Assembly (NCBI GenBank): GCA_035771175.1
Contig: CM069593.1
Span: forward strand, 22,619,956-22,683,955
Source of the DNA: Paratinospora sagittata
Taxonomy: Eukaryota > Streptophyta > Magnoliopsida > Ranunculales > Menispermaceae
DNA: 64,000 nt
Reading direction: 5' to 3'
Part shown: positions 11,938 to 23,124 of the stretch, in pieces
Layout: the number at the start of each line of letters is the position of its first letter
How positions within the stretch are numbered: the stretch's first letter is position 1
The notes under the pieces: model-generated
Databases searched by the model: none
Seen by the model: only the letters and a program-made list of their open reading frames with translations
Told to the model about the DNA's origin: nothing
Program-made: the position numbers and the translations under genes

Positions 11938-14900
11938 TGTCACGACGCCCCTGACCTAGGCTGACGTCATGACCGGCACAGTATATTATACACTGTACAT
12001 ACCCGTATACAGTAGATAGTATATTGTCACCCTTCACATAGTCTCATAATCCTTCCCAAAATTTTCAAAAGTTTCGGCAACATGTCCCCATAAAATGACA
12101 TTTCACAAAACCTGATATATCACAAATCAAATCATCTCCATATTTATACTCATTCCATCCATGTATACCATAATCCAAAATACCATCATTGTCATTCGTT
12201 AATCAAACATTCCATTGTCCAAGTATATATATATATATATATCATTGCCAAATATATTAACAATCCAAAATAACTATTGATATCTTATTTTTCCAAAATA
12301 ACCCCTCTAGATGGTAATACATATATAAGATGTGTGATAATTATATATATATATATATCAAAATATATAAACATGTAACCACTTATTCTAAAACATACGT
12401 ACATCAGCAATGCTACGTCCTAGTCACGTGCTGATTACGCATGCATATAGTTATGTACCTGAAATGGTGAGGAAAATGGGGTGAGCAAACAACAGCTCAG
12501 TGAATATAGTTCTTGACATGACAATCGCATGCATTTTATGAAACATGGCATATCAAATCGTTTAAATTAAAACACTTCAAAAGCACATATGCACCATTCA
12601 TCAAAATAATATACGTGCACACAATATATAGTTTATGCTCATTTATAAAAATTTTACCATCTCCCTCCTTCAAGGCAAGAGAGCGGGTCTAACCCTTGTA
12701 TGGCCGTACAAGGTAGCCACAACCTCTCATTACCCAATTCACAATCATTTCAAAGATCGCAACCCTTGTTAGGACAGGCCTACTGACAATGAGGTTTCAC
12801 AAAACTTCATCCGGGTCTAATTCCTAACGAAATGACATTATTATAAGCTCCAATTTCTAAAATCAGTTTGCATGATCACTAAAAACTCAATGCATTACAT
12901 AAACATGCATACAATCAAACAGTTTATATGTGTATAATGTCATACAAGAACCAAATCAAGAAAACTATACTCACAGTGGTTACACGGGGTTTCTAAGCCA
13001 ATATATTCTCTCAAATCGAGCAACAATAAACGTCCATCATAATTGCTTCCTCAAGAGCATTTATCCATGCACTTGAGCTCTCAATTTAACCACTGAAATG
13101 AACCATAGAATATCATGACAATCACCATTTCAACTCACAAAAACACTATTACTACACTCAAATTTTCTAGCTGGTTCAGCAGCTAAGATGATGTTATTTC
13201 ACCATGAAAATACATATGAAAACATATGTCATATCCACAAATCATGTTCTTAACATCGAAACGTCCGGAATTCAGTTCTCTACGATTCTATGATCTCAAA
13301 CCGGAGTTTCATTGAATTCTAATTCCATTTTCAATCGCGTGGGGTAAAAACCCTAAGTTTAAAAACATTGTAAAACAACTCCCATAGCTAAAATTACTCC
13401 GCTAGAATCGTTACATCTAGCTTAGATATTAATTTTACGACGAAAAATAGCAAAAATAGCTTACCGGCACGTCGAATTTGGCCGCAAATCCGCCGTTTCC
13501 GTTTTCTCCTTCTCTTCTTCGTTTTTCACTTTCTCCTTCGTTCTGCTTCTCCAGCAACGACTTTTAATTTTATTTTTTTCAATACGAGTACTGTTCCGTG
13601 AACACTACCAGCAAATGAACAGTTTTTATTTTTAATATTATACACATTTTGTGACTTTAAATTCCAACTCCATTTAGGACTCATAAGCAGTTGAATAAAC
13701 TACTATCTCATTTCTATGGCCAATCTAGATATTTTCACAAGAAAGAACAGTGAAAATAGATTTCCAATTCATATTTTCACTAATTCTCTGTTTATTTTTC
13801 TACTGGAACATATAACAATTTTATTAAAAATCTAGAACATTTCTAAAATTATTTTGTCTACATCGACACGTGTAAAATTAGTCATTCTATCATTCTACTA
13901 CCTTTAACAGGTATTTTATTGAGGTTTTACACGTTCGCGAAGGCATCCAAAGTCAATTTTACTCACAAAAATTATATATTTAGCTACTAAAAATATCAAA
14001 GCATATCCAAAAATCACAATCTTAGTATCGAAACGTCCATAATTCAATTCTCTACCATTCTATGATCTCAAACCGGAGTTTCATTGGATTCAAATTCCAT
14101 TTTATTCACTGGATATGATCACAGTACTATTCATTGGAAACATGTAAATTTTTACTAAAATTGTCAACCGGTCTCCAAAAATCATGAACTTAGCATCCAT
14201 GGACTCGCAACAGTGCATTCTGCCATTCTATAGCCTTCAACTGGAGTTTCATTGGGTTTTAAATGATTCAAAATGTTTTCAATTTAAACTCTAACTTCCA
14301 ACAAACTTCCAACGGCTATAAAAATCTCAAATTAATACATAAATTCAATCTAAGCATATATTTAAGGTTCCTACAGCCTAGGAAGTGTTTTTCAACCTTC
14401 CTACCGGATTTTCATTCACGTTGGGTCAAAACCCCAATTTTTGAAAACGCCGTAAAACGACTCCCACAGCAAAAATTACTCTGAAAGAAATGTTACATCT
14501 AGCTTAGATATCAAGTTCACGAAGAAATAAAGTGAAAATTACTTACAGCGAGTCTCGATTTCGCGCGAATCCCGCGTTTCTCCCTTCCGTTCTTCTTCTC
14601 CTTCTTTCGTTCTCTCGTTCCTCTTTTTCTCTTTCTCTCCTGCAACTTCTTTCTTCTCTTTTTTTTTTCTTCCTCTTTTACACGTTGGAGTGTGAGATAC
14701 ATATTAGAAATGAGTGATGAGATGATAAGTTTATATAAAAAAATGATCCACACCTCATCTCACTTAATAAAGCAACTCCCCCATCTTACTATTTAGCTTT
14801 CATGCATTAAATCATACTATTCATTAATTCATTACATCATACTCCAATCCACATATTTAACCAACCTCATAAATTAATCAATTTAATTCAACTCCATTTT

Positions 14901-15081
14901 TTTAAATTGGAAGCACCCATATTGGATGATCCCATATGTATCATCTTCACTTCATAATTTTATTTATTTACTAATCATACACGTGTATATTTGGCTCATA
15001 CGTATAAAATACATGTATTATACATCTCGATATACCCGTAATTCAACGTACGTATTTAAATTAAAACTACGGGGTGTTGCA
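11938..15081 (-). repeat. Hybrid Gypsy LTR with internal direct duplication
   Basis: It starts TGTCACGACGCCCCTGACC and ends GGGGTGTTGCA; the outer right flank has the CATTG duplication. At 3144 bp it is about 1 kb longer than the solo LTR at 19153-21263. The excess is a repeat of the LTR's distal part: the block with ATTCTATGATCTCAAACCGG occurs at about 13286 and 14059, and the block with TTACATCTAGCTTAGATAT at about 13408 and 14490. This is the pattern expected from unequal exchange between two LTR copies. Confidence 0.7.
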
Positions 15082-15251
15082 CATTGTCAATAGCAACAAT
15101 AGGAAGAAAAACAAATTCCTCCTCAAAAACAATATCCCTAACCTTATCTCCCCCTTCGAACTCAACTTCCTCAAAAAATCTTGCATTTCTTGTCTCAAAT
15201 AATGACCTAATCGAGGGATCATAGAACTTATAACCCCTAGACCGTTCAGAG
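15082..15251 (-). pseudogene. Copia integrase C-terminal segment stranded between two insertions
   Basis: The minus strand reads ERSRGYKFYDPS, then FETRNARFFEEVEFEGGD and RDIVFEEEF, a stretch typical of the region between Copia integrase and RT. It is only 170 bp long, bounded by the CATTG duplication on the left and CAGAG on the right. Its right end continues codon by codon into 17490 once the solo LTR and one target copy are ignored. Confidence 0.85.
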
Positions 15252-17485
15252 TGTAATACTCCAAAATTTTCATAAACTTATAACTTACGTGGTACCTTGA
15301 TTAGTATGTACATTACATCATGTATAATATGTAATAACTATTGTTGGACTAAAAATATTGTAAATCCATGATTAAGCCAAGATGTTGGATCCATAAATAT
15401 TGGACCAAAAAATAAATCCATGATCAAGTCCAAGACAAGGCCCAATACCAAGTCCAAGCCCCATTATCTAGAAGTTAGGTGAATTATTGGTGGAAAAATG
15501 GTCAAGCGTAGATTACATGTGTAAGGCCATAATTTTTTTTTGTGAATTTTAAATTGTGTGGTTGTGATGTGTTGTAAACTAATATAAATAGGTGTGCTTC
15601 ACATTCATTCCAAACCATCCAAGTGAGAGTGAGAACTCAAGTGTAGAGAGTTCAAGTGAGGGCTAGAAGTGTTCTAGCAAATATTGTGAGAGTTATAGTA
15701 GTTTATAGTATAAAAGCTAACAGTAATTAAGTGATACATAGTATGCTCTGTACTTGCCCTTTTGTGGATTTTGTACATCAGAAATGATCACCATTTACTA
15801 TTACTTTTATTGAGTGACATATTAGTAAGGTGTGATCCCTATCCCAAATTTGTCCAAACACCCAACCCAAGTCAACACTTCAAGGGTGGAAATTTACACG
15901 TGCCAAGGAACCCGAACGACGAATTACGCGTGTTCAATGTGGGTGTGATCCTTGACTTTTTCCTTTATTCTTATTTATTTCTAGCATGTTATATCATATC
16001 TAGTTAGATGAGTTTATGTGAATTACCTTCTTAAATTATTTACATGTTAGTCATAATTGTGCTGCATGTATCATGTCTTTTCATATAGTTATCTTGCACT
16101 TTTCATTATATCTGATATTCACTTACACCATACCATTTATGCATGTACCTTGGTATATCAAGTCCATGCGTCGTACCATTACTCTGTTGAATTAGTAATT
16201 GACTTAATTAGCTAGATACAGTCTTGTCCCAAGTACCTTTGAATAGTGAACGGGAGGTAGCTTGTTGTTTTAAAAGAGTGACATTTAAGCGAGACCATTG
16301 TGACTCCACCACTCAGCCTGAGGGCTAGTCTGGTTGATTTTATTGAGAACTATTCTTTTGGTACAGCCTTGGGATACGATACTATTAACGTATATAGTAC
16401 TATTAACATATATGGTACTATTCACACATATGAAATGATTATTGTTGAATTATGACATAATATGAGCTGTTATTCAGTAATAGTTTTATAATGACATGAT
16501 ATGTTAATACATTACATTAATAATGTTGGTATGTTAGTCATATTATTTGCCTCACTAAAGACACACTAAAAACATAATAATACATTGAAAGGTGTCTTGA
16601 TCTAGCCTGGGGTGTTCCGAAAAGCCAAGGTTATGTGTCACGACGGCCAGTGAATTTCGAACTCCATTCGAGAGGAGTTCCGAGGGAAACGTGATTCTGC
16701 CTGGGTGGTTTATAACCCAAATGAATGGTTAGCGACGATACTTAAAACAAATTAATGTTACAACGTAATGTATGCACTTGTTTGAATATCTAATTGGATA
16801 TGATGTATTATGCTATTAATAAATAAAAGTTCAAGAATATTGTTTAAGGTGATCCACTGAGCATTAGCTCACCCTCATTTTTTTTTCAGTAATTAATAAT
16901 GCATTATGAGTCGGATTTCATCTGAGGAGTTGATAGCAATAGAACCAGACAATGGGGTATATTCGAATAATGTCTTAGTAGTATGTTTGACTATTGAATT
17001 GGTTGTTCTAGAGGTGAAACCTTTATTTGGTGATAATGATTATTGGTCATTTGAATAAGTCAATGCAATAGTAAACTTATTACATTTATCCAATAAATTG
17101 TGAATTGTAGTGTCATTTAATTTATTTTCGATATGACACACTACATTATTCTTAAAAATAGTTCTAGTCTTGTGATGCCTGCAGGATTTAGAATACCAAT
17201 ATATTTGATATTCCAAATCCTGCAGGCATCACAAGATATGGTCCATGATATGACCAAGGTAAATATTGAGACATCTAGTCTCAGGTGATTTGAAATTGCA
17301 GGCACAGTAAGACTATGGTTAAACAATGTCCTTAGACACGTATTTTTGTTAATTTTAAAATTTTCATATTAATTATAAGGACATTGAAAGGAAATGATAG
17401 ACACTTACACCCCGGTTAGGCTACTTAGGTTAGTTGCTTTCCATTATAGCGCACTTGACCAGGTTGGAAAATTTAAGGTGTGACA
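15252..17485 (+). mobile_element. Solo LTR (TGTAATACTCC family), TSD CAGAG
   Basis: It begins TGTAATACTCCAAAATTTTC and ends AAGGTGTGACA. Identical CAGAG pentamers lie at 15247-15251 and 17486-17490. The length is 2234 bp. A second family member is at 37251-39492. It contains no coding region. Near the 3' end it has the phrase ACTGAGCATTAGCTCACCC, also seen in other Gypsy LTRs here. A 21-bp perfect hairpin stem (17169-17189 with 17215-17235) is private to this copy. Confidence 0.92.
17169..17235. repeat. Perfect 21-bp inverted repeat inside the solo LTR
   Basis: The arm at 17169-17189 (core GATGCCTGCAGGATTT) is exactly complementary to 17215-17235 with a 25-base loop. In the sister LTR (near 39177-39240) the left arm is present but the right arm has unrelated sequence, so the hairpin formed after the copies diverged. 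Confidence 0.9.
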
Positions 17486-19152
17486 CAGAGTACCCAACAA
17501 AATGGCAGCTAGTGGTTCTTGAGTCTCGTTTCTTTTCATTTGTCCTGTAAGGCCTTGCCTCAGCTAGACAACCCCAAACATGTAAATGCCTAATACTAGG
17601 CTTTTTTCCTATCCATAATCCATAAGGGGTTTTAGCTACCACTTTACCAGGAACCTTGTTAAGGATATATGTTGTAGTCTTTAGTGTTTCTCCTTAGAGT
17701 GATTCTGGTAAAGAAGAATGACTAATCATTCTTCTTACCATGTCCTTAAGCATTTTGTTTTGTCTCTCAGCAACACCATTCATGTTGAGTGTCCTCGACA
17801 TTGTGTATTGTGGGATGATACCGCATTCCTCTAGGAATTTAACAAAAGGTCCTAGATGTTGTTCACCGGATCCGTCATATCTACCATAGTATTCACCACC
17901 ATGGTCAGACTTAATGACTTTAATCTTCTTGACAAGTTGATTTTCAACTTCAGCTTTGAAGGCCTTAAATACATCAAAGATTGAGACTTCTCATGAATCA
18001 AATATAGGTACCCATAACGAGAATAGTCGTCTATGAATGTAATAAAATATTGCTGCCCATTCCAAGAAGCCATAGGGAATGGATCACAAATATCTGTATG
18101 AATTAATTCTAAGATGTCAGATTTTCTTTTGGCACCTAATTTCCTTATGTTTGTCTATTTCCCTTTTATGCACTCAACACAGACTTTAAAATCTGTAAAA
18201 TCAAGGGAATCAAGAATTTCGTCAGACACAAGTCTCTCAATTCTTTGTAGTGAGATAAGAACCAGATGCACAAGAAAATCCTCAGACAGCTCTAACTTTA
18301 GTGCTTTAAGGTTGGAAGCGAGATGAGACATCTTCATAATGTACTCCCTCATGTTCAATTTTCCTTTATACCTCATTGAAACAAGGTTAGCCAGAAGAGT
18401 ACTTGTTTCAGCCTTTTCATTTTTCTCAAAACACTTTTCAATTTCTTCAAGGAACTTCTTAGTAGTTTCTTCCTCAGTTATTGTGCCCATAAAGGTTTCC
18501 GGGATAGAACGTTTCATGATCATAAGACTCATGTGATTAGAATGATCCTACTTCTCTATGTCCTTTTTGTCCTCATGGGAACTACCGTTAAAAAGTGCAG
18601 GAGGTTGTCCTATCCGAAGTACAAGGTTAAGATCTATGCAACCGAGAACAATCATTACATTCTCTTTTCGATTCTTGAAGTTTGTGCCGTTAAGCGCATG
18701 AATGGAATTAATGTTCGCAGATATAGTAGAAGCAAAACTAGAAACTGAATAGAGAAGAAAACAAAATAACATGCTCATAATCAATATCTATGTCATCGAA
18801 TAAGAATCCAAAATATATGCATGGCATAAACAACTCATATAATATTGGTGGGTCCCATCATGAGATACCTAGCACAACATCAATATTTAGTCTTTGAACA
18901 GAAACATAAACTGGAAGTGGTACTCTCAATGTAGTAATCAAGTATTGACGATAAATCCTGTCAAACGATAAGCCTTTCTTTGGACCGACTTATTGCTTAC
19001 ATGGAAAACTTTATAATCATCACATATTTATTACCATAGGTACGTCAATTATTTGGCCAAACAACAATCTTCCTTTGGTCGATCATTATGCACATAAATA
19101 AGAGACATACACATCTTAATAGTTCAAAATAAATTAATCTACACAACAGAGG
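17486..19152 (-). pseudogene. Copia gag fused to integrase by internal deletion
   Basis: The minus strand from about 18780 reads a UBN2-type gag (INSIHALNGTNFKNRKENV, GCIDLNL, then MSLMIMKRSIPETF, ETSTLLANLVSMRYKG, REYIMKMSHLASNLKALKLE, LVHLVLISL). A TAG replaces an expected Trp codon at 18548. Directly after the gag LISLQ motif comes RIERLVSDEILDSLDFTDFKVCVECIKGK-type pre-integrase sequence, so gag C-terminus, zinc knuckle and protease are deleted. After a stop at 18155 the integrase core follows (HTDICDPFPMASWNGQQYF, ITFIDDYSRYGYLYLI) with a frameshift near 17880. Next come the KTPYGLWIGKKPSIRHLHVWGC motif and VGYS at the insertion point. Confidence 0.85.
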
Positions 19153-21263
19153 TGTCACGACGCCCCTGATGTAGGCTGACGTCATGACCGGCACAGTGTA
19201 CTATACACTGTACATACTCATATACAATATATAATACACTGTCAGCCTTCACGTAGTCTCACAATAATTCCCAAAATTTACAGCAATTTTTTTTTCTAAT
19301 ATACTACAAATCAAATCCAACATAGATCTCTATAATCATCCCATTCATTCACACATCACATTTTCATTTCATCATCCAATATATTAAGCTATCTATGCCC
19401 ACACATCCCATCTAGATGATAATACATATATATATATATATAATGTGTGATAAGTATACATATCAAAATAACAAAAATATAATCTATTTCCTCCAAGCAT
19501 ACATACACATACCAGACGAAGACTCACGTGATTATCACTCACGGATTTTCCTTTTCCCTTCGACTCAATACCTGAAATATTGGAGGAAATGGGGTGAGCA
19601 AACAACATAAATTGCATGATTTTCAATAACACAATGCATAATCTCCCTCCTCCGCAAGGCAAGAGAGCAGGTCTAACCCTTGTATGGCCGTTACAAGGTA
19701 GCCACAACCTCTCATTACCCAAGTCACAGTCATTTCAAGGATCCCAACCCTTGTTAGGACAGACCTACTGACAATGAGGACTCGCAAAACCTCATCCGGG
19801 TCTAATGCCTAACGAAATGACAATGAAGACTCGCAAAACCTCATCATTACAAACTCCAAGTGCTAAAATCAGTTTGCATGATCCATAAAACTCAATGCAT
19901 TATATATAAATATAACATGCATACAATCAAATATTTTATATTCGTACAATGTCATACAAGAACCAAATCAAGGAAACTATACTCACAGTACAACACGTTC
20001 CATTTAAACTCAATCATCGTCGCTTTCGAGTCCAGCTCCAAGTTAAATCCAACTAATTTAACCTTTCACAATCACTCCATAATTCAATTTCATGTATTCA
20101 TATCTATGTACATCTTTAATTTCTCAACTCACGCCAAATCACGAATAATAAATCCATTTAGGACTCATAAGCAATTGAAGAAACTCTTATCTCGTTTCTG
20201 TGGTCAATCTAGATATTTCCACAAGAAAGAACAGTGAAAATAGATTTCCAAATCATATTTTTACGACACCATATACTTAGTTACTAAAACTATCAAATCA
20301 TATCCAAAAATCACAATCTTAGCATCGAAACGTCCGAAATTCAGTTATCTACGATTCTATGATCTCAAACCGGAGTTTCATTGGATGCACATCAGTGTTC
20401 ACATCACTGTTTACTATTCAGTATTTACTATTCACTATTCGTTATTCACTGTTCACTATTTATATCACTATTCACTATTTACGTCACTGTTCATAGTACT
20501 ATTTATCACTATTTATTCAAAACATGTAAATTGTATTAAAATTGTCAAACGGTCTCCAAAACTCCTAAAATAGAATCTAACCACATATTCGGGGTCCCGA
20601 CAGTCCAGGGAGTGTTTTTCTACCTTTCTAGCGGATTTTCATTCACATTGGATCAAAACTCTCAATTTGTCAAAACGCCGTAAAACGGCTCCCATAGCTA
20701 AAATTAGTCCGCTAGAATCGTTTCATCTAACTTAGATAGTAATTTCACGAAGAAATAGAGTGGAAATCACTTACCGCAGGTTCGAATTTCGCGCGAATCC
20801 CGCATTTTCCCTTTTTCTTCTTCTCCTTCTTCTCTCTGCCTCTTTCTGCAACTGCGTTAGTTGTTTTTTTTTCTTTTTTCTTTTTTTTTATTACATGCAA
20901 GTATTGTTCATGGTACTGTTTTGTGAATAGTACTCGCTTATGAGCAGTGTTTTATTTTATTTTATTTTATCTTCTTCTGCGTATTGTTCACGGTACTGTT
21001 CGGTGAACAATACCCGCAAATGAACAGTAAATATTTTTGTTCCTCTTCTTCTTTTATACACTCAATCCACATAATTCAACTCCAATTTTTAACTTGTAAG
21101 CACCCATATAAGATGATCCTATATGTATCATCTTCATTTAATACATTTCTTTACTAATCTTACACACGTATATTTAGCTCCTACGTATAAAATATATGTA
21201 TTCTACATCTCGATATACGTGTACGTCAACGTATGCATTTAATTAAATTTATGGGGTGTTACA
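19153..21263 (-). mobile_element. Solo Gypsy LTR, 2111 bp, TSD AGAGG
   Basis: The plus strand runs TGTCACGACGCCCC...GGGGTGTTACA with identical AGAGG at 19148-19152 and 21264-21268. It is the best full-length reference for the LTR family also seen at 2013, 2767, 5478, 11938 and 22699. Around 20390-20530 it holds a degenerate array of the word TTCACTAT, and near 20890-21030 repeated TGTTCA.GGTACTGTT words. No coding is seen. Confidence 0.93.
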
Positions 21264-22183
21264 AGAGGTTACTTTGGCAATATGTCATTTCAATCAACTT
21301 ATTTTTAACATATCAGGCAAACTAGAGATGCAGCATCAAGCCACGCATCTTTATTCTCAATTCCAGATTTTTTTGTTCCATATGCGAAAACATCAATTAA
21401 AACCGAAAAATTGATGTTTTCATCAATCTGTAAATTTCCTTAACATGTCATACCAAATTCATATACATAGTAACCTTTACCCAAGAATTCCACATGTGAA
21501 CAAAACATTCAAAACGAATACACGTATGAATAGGAAATTATAAAGGTTGCTTGTTCTGAAAATCATGACATTCAAATAATTTATAACCCAAATGGTACAA
21601 CATTCAAGAAATGAAATTTATGAGAAAGATGGGTCAAATAAAATAACATTAATTTGACTTATTGATACCTTCTTTATAAAATCAGATCTTATTTTATAAA
21701 AACAAAATCTTTTTTTATAAAAGCAAAATCTTATAGGCCCCTCTTAAATAATGCACGTTAACACCAAACATTATCCAATGGAGCACATGAGAGTGGGTTG
21801 CCAAATCTAATGCTCCCTGGGTGCCACCCGAAATTAAATACATGGTCACATGAGAGCACATGAGAGTAGGTAGCCTAATTAAATGCTCTCATAATCATTA
21901 TTATTAGATTTGATATTTTTCATTATCTTCTTCACCAAGCTACTTTCATTCTCTGCAACTTGTTTCAAGACATGAAAAACTAAACTATTTTTTAGCTAAT
22001 CAAGCTCCAAAAATCTTCTTTTGAAACCACATCTAACACCGCAATGCAAACCTACATCTATTTGCCTAAACCACAAAATCCGAAATACCCAAAAATTGAG
22101 TTTTATGGTTTCCTTCGAAAATTAATTTTGGACAACAAAAAATTAATTTTCTCAAGTATGGTCGATGAACTTAAACAAGTTAG
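21264..22183 (-). other. Copia untranslated leader
   Basis: This lies between the AGAGG-marked solo LTR and the primer site, in the position of a Copia 5' leader. No frame of note is seen. Confidence 0.6.
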
Positions 22184-22195
22184 GCTATGATACCA
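22184..22195 (-). other. Copia primer binding site
   Basis: The minus strand reads TGGTATCATAGC two bases inside the LTR boundary. It differs by one base from the initiator tRNA-Met complement TGGTATCAGAGC and sets the element's orientation. Confidence 0.85.
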
Positions 22196-22197
22196 TT

Positions 22198-22698
22198 TGT
22201 TGGAATTGAAAACAAAAGACGGAGATATAAACAAATCTCGAAGAACCCATCACTTGTAAATTCATCAACACATGCCTTATGTACAAAAGATTCACATACC
22301 TTTGAGTGAAGAAGATGAAAGACCTTTGTGAAATTCTTGTTACAATTATAAAACATAACAATATACAACCCAAAGATCGTTAGATTCAGAAGAACAACAG
22401 TAGAGAACGAATACCTGAATCCATGGCGATAAAAGTAAGGAGGCTGTTGTCTTCCAACACCAAATCACCTTAATGCTTAATGGGTCCTCTCTCTAAGACA
22501 GGGAAAGAGGGGAAGAGCTAAAGTGAGAGAATGATTTGGTTTGGGGACCATAACCCTATAAGCAACTATGGTAACTTGTAGAAGAAGCGACAAGTTACTT
22601 TTTCAACAAGCAATATTCCTACTTGACTCAACAACAACCATATTAATGTATATGTGAGCCTACATGAATAGGATATTAATTAAATTAAAATCCCAACA
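22198..22698 (-). repeat. Copia 5' LTR
   Basis: The plus strand starts TGTTGGAATTG and ends ATCCCAACA (501 bp). It matches the left LTR at 1-509 but lacks about 165 bp of it. The inside edge carries the primer site. The outside flank begins GTTTA, but the partner duplication would lie left of the window. Confidence 0.88.
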
Positions 22699-23124
22699 GT
22701 TTAAACCTGTTTACTTCTGATATGTATAACTATCATACTATATATATATTATCACTTAGATGAGTGGGGTGATGATATGGTTATGGTTTGATGATAAAAA
22801 CTTGAAAATGAGAAATAGTGTAATATGATGTAAATATTTTGGATATATAATACTGTTATGATAATGGGTTGGATGATGTGAATATTTTGATAATGATCAC
22901 ATGAGTATAAATGAGGTTATAAAATATGGGTATGGAGTTATCATTTGTAATTGTTGATGATTAGGTTTATGTGTGAGATGTTCATTTTATGGGGATATGC
23001 AGACGATTTTTTTTTTTGAAAATACTATATTTTGGGAAGGTTGACAATGTATTGTATACTTATATACGGTGTATAATATGTTGTGATAGTCATGACGTCA
23101 ACCTAAAGAAGGGGCGTTGTGACA
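22699..23124 (+). repeat. Gypsy LTR 3' fragment, target of the Copia insertion
   Basis: Plus-oriented end of the TGTAACACC...GTGACA LTR family. Recognisable words are TTCATTTTATGGGGATATGC, GTATTGTATAC and GTCATGACGTC, with the terminus GGGGCGTTGTGACA at 23124. Its 5' part is absent, which fits the Copia having inserted into an older LTR that continues left of the window. Confidence 0.7.

Larger units (their letters stand above)
2013..15081. mobile_element. Composite Ty3/Gypsy insertion (chromovirus-like), TSD CATTG
   Basis: The plus strand starts TGTCACGACGCCCC at 2013 and ends GGGTGTTGCA at 15081, with the identical 5-bp duplication CATTG at 2008-2012 and 15082-15086. Both ends belong to the same LTR family as the solo LTR at 19153-21263, in minus orientation. 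The interior is a nest: a second LTR starts at 2767, followed by the minus-strand 3' half of a Gypsy element, then its plus-strand 5' half, then a hybrid LTR at 11938-15081. The tRNA-iMet type primer site and the GAGGACGAAATTC-like stretch before the polypurine tract fit a Tekay/Del-type chromovirus. The lineage call is inference. Confidence 0.7.
1..22698 (-). mobile_element. Ty1/Copia LTR retrotransposon, nested-insertion host, left end outside window
   Basis: Pieces of one minus-strand Copia element are separated by younger insertions. From right to left they are: 5' LTR (22198-22698), primer binding site (22184-22195), leader (21264-22183), gag and integrase (17486-19152), integrase C-terminus (15082-15251), linker, RT and RNase H (961-2012), polypurine tract (510-525) and 3' LTR (1-509). 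Three independent 5-bp target duplications (CATTG, CAGAG, AGAGG) mark the interruptions. The integrase frame continues from the GYS codons at 17491 to the ERSRGYKFYD codons near 15246, which is strong evidence that these pieces were contiguous. Internal deletions (protease and zinc knuckle; most of RT; part of RNase H) and stops show the copy is dead. That the two LTRs belong to one insertion is inferred from their similarity and the order of domains between them. Confidence 0.85.
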
